A stretch of DNA of 64,000 nt from Protea cynaroides (Eukaryota > Streptophyta > Magnoliopsida > Proteales > Proteaceae). Numbering within the stretch: position 1 is the stretch's first letter; each line of letters opens with the position of its first letter. The stretch is taken from contig CM053269.1 in the NCBI GenBank assembly GCA_028583415.1, positions 29,950,254 through 30,014,253 on the forward strand, read 5' to 3'. The translations under genes were made by a program, and so were the position numbers. The notes under the pieces are model-generated. The model saw only the letters and a list, made by a program, of their open reading frames with translations. It searched no databases and had not been told where the DNA came from. Below, piece after piece: positions 56,127-64,000 of the stretch.

Positions 56127-57000
56127 TGGCACCCCCTCCAGTTCCTCCTCAATGCACTCACTGCATGCAACTACGTTCCAATCCAAAACCTTCGTTAAAG
56201 TACCCTCTTCCTTCGGCTCATATGACCACCTGCAACAGTGAAGTGGAGCCAAACAATTTTACAGAAGCTCAAAAACATCCTCATTGGAGAGCTACTATGA
56301 TGACTAAATTTAATGTTTTGCTTAAGAATGGAACTTGGAGCTTAATTCCTCCTTCCCCTTCCTTTAATGTGGTCGGTTCAAAATGGGTATTTCACATTAA
56401 AAGAAAGTCTAATGGTAGCATTGAACGACAAAGCAAGACTTGTTACCAAATGATACAATCAACAAGAGGACCTAGACTATGGAGAAACATTCAGCCCAGT
56501 GGTTAAACTAACTACAGTTCACACTGTCTTGATTATTGCAACTGTCCATCGTTGGTGCATTCACCAGCTTGACGTGAGCAATGCCTTTCTCCATGGCACG
56601 CTAACAGAAGAGGTTTATATATCACAACCAACAGGCTTTATTGACAAATCCCAACATCATCACATTTGTAAGCTTTACAAGTCTCTACATGGTTCAAAAC
56701 AGACCCCCCCGTGCTTGATTTCATCGGTTGAGCACATTCTTCAATTCCATCGGTTTTGAGGGCTCCAAAACCGACACCTCTCTCTTCATCTTTAATGATG
56801 GCAGCCAATGTATGTATATCTTGATCTATATTGTATTAACAAGATCTAACTCAACCTTCATCACATCGGTAATAGCTTCTCTCAGCAAAGAATTTGTAGT
56901 TCGGGATTTGGGCTCCCTCCATTACTTCTTCAGCATTGAAGTAATTCCAACTCCTAATGGTATTATACTTTCACAATAAAAGTACATTTTGGATCTACTT
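56127..57000 (+). pseudogene. Element F: reverse transcriptase, catalytic Asp pair deleted
   Basis: RT entry MQLRSNPKPSLKYP (~56165), then FNVVGSKWVFHIKRKSNGSIE (~56362-56425). After a shift, VVKLTTVHTVLIIA and QLDVSNAFLHGTLTEEVY (~56500-56620). The catalytic region reads CMYILIYIVLTRSN (56808-56850). Compared with copia RTs, where this strand carries Val-Asp-Asp after the Tyr, exactly three codons are missing and the frame is kept. EFVVRDLGSLHYFF follows, then a stop at ~56978. The enzyme cannot polymerise. Confidence 0.88.
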
Positions 57001-57731
57001 CGAAAAACTACAATGGCTGAGGCGAAGCCCGTTACTACACCCATGGCCACCACTACTCGGCCTTCTATACACAGTGGCACATTGCAGTATGCCACACTCA
57101 CTCGACTTGATATCGCTTATCGGTCAATAAAGTTTGTCAATTTCTTAAGGCTCCAACCGATGAACATTGGCAAGCCATCAAACGCATACTGCGTTATCTC
57201 AAGCACACCTACACTCATGGCCTGTCCATATCAAGGGGTCCTTGCAACTAACTCTCTGCTTACAGTGATGTTGATTGGGCTGGTTGTGTGGACAATCGTC
57301 GTTCAATCGATGGTTTTGCAGTGTTTTTAGGTCCTAATTTAATATCTTGGTCAGCTAAGAAACTGCACACCATTGTCAGATCATCTACCGAGGCACAATA
57401 CCGCTCCCTAACGGATAACACTATCGAATTACAGTAGCTCAATTATCTCTTACATAAACTAGGTGTTAAGCTTCCTCAGTCTCCAATTTTATAGTGTGAC
57501 AATCTCGATGCATTGTACTTCACTGCTAATCCAATTTTTCATGCACGGACAAAGCATATCGAGATTGACTACCACTATGTTCGACATTTGGTTGCTCAAC
57601 ATCTTCTCGATGTTCACTTCATCTCAACTCATGACCAATTGATTGACATTTTTACCAAACCACTATCCTCTATTCGATTCAATCTTCTCCAATGTAAGTT
57701 GAAGATCGATCAACGACCCTCTCCAACTTAA
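57001..57731 (+). pseudogene. Element F: RNase H and pol end
   Basis: AKPVTTPMATT (~57020) is the RT/RNase H linker. RNase H patches lie in changing frames around 57260-57430 (a DWAG-like block at ~57275 and TIVRSSTEAQYRS at ~57370). The end 57513-57731 is well kept: NPIFHARTKHIEIDYHYVR, LIDIFTKPLSSIRF and the terminal stop, just before the purine tract. Confidence 0.87.
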
Positions 57732-57738
57732 GGGGGGA
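57730..57738 (+). promoter_or_regulatory. Polypurine tract of element F
   Basis: AAGGGGGGA directly before the 3' LTR. Confidence 0.88.
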
Positions 57739-58006
57739 TGTTAAGGAGAGAATCTCTCATCAGTTACAAAGATTCAAATTCAAATTTTGAATTAAAAAAT
57801 TAAAGAGAGAATCTCTCACCAGTTACAAAGATTCAAATTCAAAATTTGTAACTTACAAACACAATAACTGGATCTGATATCCAACTTTTAATTTATCTCA
57901 TCAGTTACAAAGATTCAAATTCAAATTTGTATTTCAAATACACAATGTAAACAACTCCAGCATATTATAAATATATTTGTACCATTCAAAATTTCAGAGT
58001 TTTACA
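57739..58006 (+). repeat. 3' LTR of element F
   Basis: TGTTAAGGAG ... GTTTTACA, 268 bp, similar to 52555-52847 with substitutions and a ~30 bp length difference near its end. Confidence 0.9.
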
Positions 58007-58223
58007 ATTTGGATCTTTGACTTAAGTAATTGAGCATCCGGCCCAAAGTTTAACCCCCCTTGTTCACTTGTCCGCATATCTTCCATAAATTATCTCATCC
58101 CAAAAGACCGTGTCTACATATTCTAGCAAAAAAAACAATATATGATAGATATTAGGAGGTCAAAATTGCATATTACATAGTTTTCTCCAAAAAAAAAAAA
58201 TTGGCTTCTGCCTAATCCGTAAC
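58007..58223. other. Short spacer
   Basis: Lies between element F and the LINE tail; has an A-run at 58189-58200. Nothing else seen. Confidence 0.5.
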
Positions 58224-58537
58224 TTTTTTTTTTGGAAAAGCATAATACTATTAAGAAGAAGTTGGGGAAACACCAGTGAAATCAGCCTTACAAAGCACTA
58301 ATATCTACGGAGTGAAAATGGGCCAAATAACCTTCCCTATGGTAGATAAGGCCCTCCTGGCAAAGGAAGTAGCTACAGAGTTAGCTTCCCTTTTCGATGT
58401 TCAGTTCCTTCAAAATTAAATACTGAGATAAAGTTATTATGGAAGGCTTGATAAATCTCCTGTTCATAATGGGACCATACCCCAGGGCTAACTTGGATAT
58501 GGAGGATATGATTTCTACCTCTACGTTGAAGGGTAGT
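58224..58537 (-). pseudogene. LINE G: 3' end with RT domain deleted
   Basis: Minus strand. Going leftward from 58537 the frame reads TLQRRGRNHILHIQ and QEIYQAFHNNFISVFNF, the stretch just before RT in plant LINEs. Within a few bases of 58400 it jumps to REANSVATSFARRALS ... IWPIFTP and stop (58305), the very end of the LINE RNase H. The whole RT, zf-RVT and most of RNase H are therefore gone. A poly-T at 58224-58233 (poly-A on the minus strand) marks the 3' end. Confidence 0.82.
58533..58537. repeat. Target duplication of LTR-9, left copy
   Basis: GTAGT here, ATAGT at 60849-60853; four of five bases match. Confidence 0.75.
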
Positions 58538-59572
58538 TGTAAGACCCGCACTCCACTAACCGAGTTTAATCTTGTCTTGTCAGGTCTTCCCATCATAGCC
58601 AGTTTGAGCGGACCAATCGTATAAAGGATGCACAAGGCTAGGTGAGTAAAACAACTCAAAAATAGTGTAATTTGATTGTGTGGCTGACTGCCAGACATTG
58701 TGTGGTCGACCACACAGTCAGAAAGTAAGGTCAGTGAGATTTTAGTTGTGTAGAAGCACTTCTGCCTTGTGTGGTCGACGGGTTCTGCGACCATATAGTC
58801 GACCACACAAATTTATAACCGACACTGAGATTGGAAACTTTCTAAGTTTAGAGGATCTCTTTCCTTGTAGAGAGTAGACTCTATATAGAGGTTTTATCTC
58901 TATGTAGAGGACGTCCCTTAGCCTCTCTCACTTTTTTAAAACTAAATCTAAACTCTAAACCTAAGAGAGGAAGAGAAGGAGAAGAAGGAAGAAGGAGACT
59001 TGGAGATGAAGTTTGGTAGAGAAGCTTGCCATTCTTCTCTACAGCACGGGGCAAAGGTAAGAATCTATCTCTGTAGGTATAGGATGGTTAGAATTGATCT
59101 CCCAACAATGAATTGATGATCTGAACCTAACATTGGAATCAAGATCATGTAATCTTTCAATTGATCTCAAGAGGAACCATGGAAATAGGTTAGGGAATTA
59201 TTTGTTCATGGAAAACCTATGAATTAGGCCATAGATAGACCCTAAGAGGTGTTCCAATAATGAGGTAAGTGTTAGATTGAGAAAAATCTTCGAACATAAC
59301 CTGTAAGTTGTGTGGCCGCATCAGTGGTCGACCATAGAGTGACCAGTGTGTGACCACAGACTCTTGGGAAGTCGTACAGGGTTACATGGTCGCATCAGTG
59401 GAAGCATGATGTGCGACCACACATTCGCCCACATAGTGTATGGTCAACAGAAACCTGAGGTTACTGTATCAGCCACTCAATTTCAGAGAGCCTGTTTCGA
59501 GGTCATGTTAGACTTGAGATCAATCTGACTAAATACCATCAAAAACCTTAACTTAAACTCATAATTGTATAG

Positions 59573-59633
59573 GTTGTCAACTAGTACAAGAAAATTTTTT
59601 GAAGCTTGGAAGAGATCAAAACTACGATCAAAT
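59573..59633 (+). other. LTR-9 putative 61-base exon ('exon 2')
   Basis: Preceded by AATTGTATAG, followed by GTGAGAAAAC. Confidence 0.5.
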
Positions 59634-60454
59634 GTGAGAAAACAAGACCTAAACTAACTGGTTAATAACAAGCTATCTTTCTTTTATTGTCCAATGCTAT
59701 GATTGATACCATACTTGTATGATTGTAATGTGCATCTCACATGTCATCCACTATTACTGTTATTCTTATTCATGCATATTTAATTTACTGTTCTACTCTA
59801 TTACTGATGATGATAGGAATAGACATGTGTTTGTGGGTGTGGATGGTGTGCTATGTGGGGAGGGGTGTGTGATCCTTAAACTATGCATCACATTGACATC
59901 GTCGTATTACTGTTACCTTAGCAAAACTAATATGTCGTAGGGTATCAAGGGGGGTATTCGCAGACCGTGTGGTCTTTGACTCTGTCGAGGAGCCCTAGCT
60001 CTATCTCTATGGACGTATTGAGTGATGTTGGGGTAAGACCTTGGATATATATGGATTACATTAGGATTGATTAGTAGTAAGCCTAGTTTGCAAAGCCCTC
60101 ATCAGTAGGGACATACGTATTGGTATGGATAGGGCATACATATTGGTATGGATAAGGCATCAGGGGAAGTGTTGACAGTGTGTAATTTGGACACTTTAGC
60201 TCTATCTCTATTCAATGGTGGGTGCATGTGGGACAACAATGATGTTTGATCCATTGGGTGGATTCACACACTCATGTATAGAGGTGCAGTGGCCACCAAT
60301 CCTTTCGATAGCACAGTTGCAAACTTAAACCAAACTAAAGAAAATAATATGACTGCATGCATATGTTTGTACATTATTTTGTTTGCTCACTGAGCCGTGA
60401 TGTGTGTTCACCTCTCGACGTCGAATATTTTTAGTTGATGATGCAGGTCTTACC

Positions 60455-60567
60455 ATGGTAGATTATATGGAGGTGCCGTCGTACTAACATGTGGCGGCAA
60501 TGGATCTTAGGCAGTGGAAGACGAGTACGACTCTTCGTGCAAGTGTTTTCAGTGTCTCTATTCTTAG
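60455..60567 (+). pseudogene. LTR-9 conserved short frame ('exon 3'), broken
   Basis: Own ATG, MVDYMEVPSY, then a stop in place of a residue, HVAAMDL, a frameshift, and in the shifted frame DSSCKCFQC to TAG. Cysteines are kept in the CxC..C form. Confidence 0.45.
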
Positions 60568-60848
60568 TTATTTTCTGTTTGAGATTTTTGAAAACTTGTA
60601 ATAGATTATTTAAGTATGTTTTGAGTTTACCTGAAGATAATTGATTTACTTATTTACTTTATCATGTTAGACCCTCAGTTTAGTATTTATAAAGACTCCC
60701 GCTATTTATTTTATTATCTGTGATTGTGTTGTGAAAATGTGTATTTGGTTTGGATGGTTGGTACGGTTATTACGAGATCTTGGTTGAACCGTTGGTTCTT
60801 ATGATGGTTCATCACACTTCTGATTTGTCCAGAATTGGGAGTGTGACA

Positions 60849-61138
60849 ATAGTTGCATGGAAGAAGGCCATGTTACAATCCCCTTGCTGAAGCCAATCTA
60901 GTCTAGACTTTTGTTTCTAGAAAATCTCCTCCTTAAGGTACTCTTCATCCAGTTTGGACAGAATGACATTCTCCTTATCTTGTGAAAAGAGATGTGGTGG
61001 CAACTACAGTAAGTCATGTAACTCTTGTTGAAGATTGGCAATGTTAGTATTGAGCTTACCAAAAACATTTTGATTGCAAAGGTTGAGTTTCCAAATTAAG
61101 GAGTGACCATGAGGAGAGGGATGAATGTTTTGCCAGCT
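60849..61138 (-). pseudogene. LINE G: linker between endonuclease and RT
   Basis: Minus strand. Patches SKLDEEYLKEEIF, KQKSRLDWLQQGDCNMAFFHA are the usual plant-LINE stretch upstream of RT. The frame runs straight into the LTR-9 insertion and continues at 58537. Confidence 0.82.
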
Positions 61139-61992
61139 TCATTCCATAACATCAGTACAAGAATCATGCCTTACCCACATTGCTTCAAATCTGAAAGGGC
61201 GTCGCCCCCAACATTGTCCTCCTTTAGAATCCATCAATAAGGGATTATGATTAGAACCTATGCAAGGTTTTGTAAAGACTGTCGCTAAGGCAAAATGATG
61301 CAACCAATTTGAATTTGCAAAGGCTCCATCCACCTTAACCCTAATGTTATCCTTACCTTGTCTTTTGTTATTCCAAGTAAAGAAAGGGCCATGACAAGGA
61401 ATTTCCATGAAGGCACAATCATCATAACTTACAGAATTGAAGATATAGTCTCCAGGGGTTGGACTACTAACTCCAGCCTTCTCTTGCCAAGAAAGGTAAG
61501 AATTAAAATTACCAATATAGATCCATGCATTAGTAGTGTTCCTTTGATAGCTCAGAAGAGTAAGATGCTACCAAACTTCAGTCCTTCTTAATCTGATCAG
61601 GTCCCCATAGACACCTGATAAAAAGAAACTAAAAGTACCAGAGAAAGTAACATGACAGTCAATAACATGATTGGTGGAAGAGAGAATGTTAATCTTCATT
61701 TGGTCTAACCATAACATCGCTAAACCACTAACCAAATTGTGAGGATCAACCACAAAACAGTGAGTAAGATATGATCTACAAAGAGGTGCTCCAGCTTTGC
61801 TTTATGCATTTTGGTTTCCATAAGGAATAAGACATCAGGTTTTTCCAGTCGTAGGAGGTTAAACAAAACTTCAATTGTCAGGAATCCCCCTAAACCCTGA
61901 CAGTTCCAACTTAAGATTTTAATGGCTTCCCATGGGGCTGTTGCTCCCCAGCCACCATAAGGTAATATGAGAAAAAAATAACCAGATGTCAT
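61139..61992 (-). pseudogene. LINE G: endonuclease
   Basis: Minus strand. Starts with IKILSWNCQGLGG (~61885-61925) and PDVLFLMETK (~61810-61845), the AP-endonuclease motifs that would nick target DNA. A frameshift at ~61740 leads into 61753-61568. The C-terminal part 61408-61139 has FTWNNKRQGKDNIRVKVD and GSNHNPLL, where the catalytic Asp of S-D-H is Asn. Frame breaks and this change make it inactive. Confidence 0.87.
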
Positions 61993-62041
61993 GCCGATAT
62001 CATCAAGGGAATAAGTATCTTCAACAGAGGAAGGGGTAGGT

Positions 62042-63370
62042 CTAGCGCGCTTGCCGATGGCCTAGGGTGAAAGGTGTGGGAGTGAGAGATAGCAGTCGAA
62101 GATGGCATTGGGTCTGTAAGAGGGTAGGAGACCTAGGGGGAACAAGAAGAGGGGTTAACTCAATAGTAGTGGTGGGTGGAGAAGGAGATAAAGGGGGAAT
62201 GGAAAGGGGGGTGAGAGTTAAATCCAACAGCTAGGGAGTCAGGTTAAGGATGTCTAAAACAAACTCAGGGTTCTTTGAGATAGTCAAACAGAACAGCCTG
62301 GTAGTGAGGCGATAGAGACTGTTGGATAGGAATCACAGAGGGCCTGGAGGAGGGATCCAAATCCTCTCCTGCGGCAGGAGGGTCCTGCGGCTGATCCAAG
62401 GGGTTGGGGATCAGTCGGCCTGCCTACCAATACATGGGGAGGTGGGCCGGCTGAAATCCCACCCTTGGCAAGCGGCAGGTCGGCAGGAGACGATTTGGTT
62501 GCCTGGAGGAGGCTGAGCCATTTATTGATGCACAGTCAAGATCAGAGGCAGGGTGTCCTGGAGTATTCTCGAATGTGGTGGAGTGTAATGACTGGGTACC
62601 AATGGAAGTGGTAACACCCCTAGAAGGGCCGAAAGCTTTCCTAGAGTTTTGTCCATTCCCAAATGACATCATATGGTTGGGTCCCACTGACGTAGACAAA
62701 GCAGAGTGTTTAGCAGCTTCTCCATTGGCCCCAATCGGCGGAAAACTTGACGGTGTTGGAAGGGGAGTCGAACCAGAGGGAGAGTACCTGCATGGAAATA
62801 TACGAATTTGTTCCAATAGATGCTTCGGCGGCACCACACCTTTAAGATCTGAAGTAAATTGACAACTCGGAAGATCAAGACCTGAGTTTTGCAAAAAACA
62901 ACCATGCTGATTGATATGTTGCTTACAAGCAGCATAATATTTTGCACATCGATCATAATCATAACCCAATAAGCCACAATAAAAACAGAAGAGGAGTAAA
63001 CGTTCATACTTTAGCAAGACTAGTCGAGTCTCACCCTGCCAACGTTTAATCGTAAAGGATGCCTTCAAAGGTGAAGAAAGACACCAGGTAACCCGAGCCC
63101 TAAGAAAGGAAACCTGTTTGCCAGAAACCAGACCCTCAATAAGCATTGTACTTCAAAAATTGCCCACCTTTCCGACTAACTGAGAAACCATACTATCAGT
63201 AAGAAGGTACGAAGGGATCCCATGAAATTGGACCCAAATTGGGAAGTAATCAAAAGACCAGTTTTTATCAAATCTCTACCGTTCTAAAATAATCAGATTT
63301 CCAGCAACTGACCGTGGACTCATTAAGAACATGCAAAAGATCAAGTTCATGGTGAAAGGAGAATCATACA
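62042..63370 (-). pseudogene. LINE G: ORF1 (DUF4283 / zf-CCHC type)
   Basis: Minus strand. The upstream part (~63180-63370) has SVAGNLIILER and YFPIWVQFHGIPSYLLTD, typical of the DUF4283 region. 63146-62424 continues with SFTIKRWQGETRLVLLKYERL and the knuckle CFYCGLLGYDYDRC (CX2CX4-type, one His replaced). A Pro/Ser-rich C-terminus follows, then ORF2. A stop near 63155 splits the frame. ORF1 proteins bind LINE RNA. The 5' end of the LINE is cut near 63370. Confidence 0.83.
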
Positions 63371-63651
63371 TTGTTAGATAGAAGGGAATGTAGTGGCAGA
63401 TAGTTTAGCTAAAAAGCAGCAACTGAATTGAAATCAGAATCTTGTACTGTATGCCCTAACTTTATTGCTAGAGATATGGTTTGGGATGCATCTGATATGT
63501 TAAGGTTTCGTTTTCCTATGTAGCTTATAACCAATGGTAGAACTCTACTGATGTCAATGCCGAAAGTAGAATTTTTATTATCATTGTTTTCTTTTGTATT
63601 TCTTTTCTTTCATATTTAATACGATCTTTGTTGATCATTTGGAAAAAAAAA
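63360..63651 (+). pseudogene. LINE H: 3' tail of a second LINE, opposite strand
   Basis: Plus strand EGNVVADSLAKKQQLN and stop (~63388-63438) is the end of a LINE RNase H. A T-rich 3' UTR and an A-run at 63642-63651 follow. It points away from LINE G and starts where G's ORF1 is cut off. Confidence 0.7.
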
Positions 63652-64000
63652 ACTCCTAGTGAGAGGACCTCCTGAAGAGAGAGAAAATAGATTGTGGAAA
63701 ACAGAGGATAGACACAGAGGAGCTCTAATCACGCAATAAGCGGAGTGAAAAGCACGCAAGAAGCGGATCAACCTTACTTATTTCATTCACAAGGAATGAT
63801 TTCTTAATCTTTAACTTTCAATCCATATTTGTGGGCATTTCATAATTTGGAAAAAGAAATTGAAATGGGCAAGTGACATATTTGTGACGTACATAAGCCT
63901 TAAACGCCACTAGGTTGGTGAAGTATGTATTTTTGTAATTTTCTAAAACCAGATGGGTGATTTCATACTTCTGTTCTGCTCTTTCCTCTGCGGGTGGGCC
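63652..64000. other. Unassigned right edge
   Basis: No gene or known repeat seen; window ends here. Confidence 0.5.

Larger units (their letters stand above)
52555..58006 (+). mobile_element. Ty1/copia element F with both LTRs
   Basis: Complete in outline: 5' LTR, primer site, gag, protease, integrase, RT, RNase H, purine tract, 3' LTR. Integrase precedes RT, which defines copia. LTRs are short (293 and 268 bp) and carry internal repeats of AGAGAGAATCTCTCA and GTTACAAAGATTCAAATTC. Flanks GTTTA and ATTTG share only TTT, so no target duplication is claimed. Multiple stops, a gag duplication, a pol insertion and loss of the RT catalytic Asp pair make it inactive. The lineage within copia was not determined. 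Confidence 0.92.
58538..60848 (+). mobile_element. Solo Tekay-like LTR (LTR-9) in LINE G
   Basis: 2311 bp, TGTAAGACCC ... GGGAGTGTGACA, flanked by GTAGT/ATAGT. The LINE frame continues across it (FFHA on one side, TLQRR on the other). Words GTGGTCGACCAC with some ATGGTCG, clusters 58680-58815 and 59305-59460. The TATA is altered to CTATGTAGAGG (~58900). Exon-2-like 59573-59633, short frame 60455-60567. Confidence 0.92.

Noticed and set aside
57739..58011. Target duplication of copia F (GTTTA against ATTTG)
   Set aside because: Only the central TTT matches; not enough to call.
58538..60848. A common target motif GTAGT for all Tekay-like insertions
   Set aside because: Duplications are GCAGT, GTAGT (opposite orientation), GTAGT/ATAGT and a decayed CCTGC; too few and too mixed for a preference.
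1..64000. tRNA, rRNA or other RNA genes
   Set aside because: None seen. The TGGTATCAGAGC motifs are primer binding sites of retroelements, not tRNA genes.

Overview
This is nuclear DNA from a flowering plant, built almost wholly of decayed retroelements. Evidence: Ty3/gypsy, Ty1/copia and plant LINE coding relics, tRNA-iMet-type primer sites, long LTRs, AT-rich spacers and many microsatellites. I found no convincing host gene and no RNA gene. The species cannot be told from the sequence. Two runs of exactly 500 N (2903-3402, 46635-47134) look like placeholder scaffold gaps.

Layout. 1-12009 is gene-poor: a GC-rich palindromic block (2116-2340), the 3' end of a Tekay-like LTR after the first gap, a 2.1 kb DNA transposon with ~90 bp terminal inverted repeats (4812-6958) inside an old direct repeat, a foldback element, and a faint Tat-type LTR (10430-11300). 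12010-25594 holds element A (minus strand, 5' LTR, primer site and gag side only) joined to element B (plus strand, RT to chromodomain and 3' LTR). B is interrupted in RNase H by a solo LTR, which itself holds another solo LTR; both have perfect 5 bp target duplications. 25595-45355 is a Tat-type gypsy element D (minus), split inside its RT by an almost complete Tekay-like chromovirus C (28469-41168, minus). C's 5' LTR is split by a further solo LTR (36917-39224). D itself lies in a LINE relic (45356-46018). 47135-51654 is the 5' half of a third Tekay-like element, E. 52555-58006 is a copia element F with both LTRs, several frame breaks and a ~660 bp insertion. 58224-63370 is a minus-strand LINE (G) that has lost its RT domain and carries a solo LTR. 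A second LINE tail (H) points the other way at 63360-63651.

The main discovery lies in the ~2.3 kb Tekay-like LTRs, of which nine long copies and one partial copy are present. First, each long copy carries a gene-like layout: TATA box (lost in some), purine-rich leader ending in a donor-like site, a ~61-base segment bounded by AG and GT (59-62 bases in eight copies, 71 in one), and a ~125-base segment that ends in a short reading frame with a shared peptide pattern (VEDYM, AYGHxAAM, DSSCEC). This pattern survives even in the most divergent LTR (23349-25594). Second, two clusters of short palindromic 'words' flank the promoter and leader. Within a copy both clusters use the same word; between copies the word changes: GTGGTCGACCAC, AGGGTCGACCCT, ATGGTCGACCAT or ATACCGGTAT. 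I know of no description of either feature.

All coding relics are broken. Of the four LTR-element RT active sites visible, only B keeps its Asp pair.
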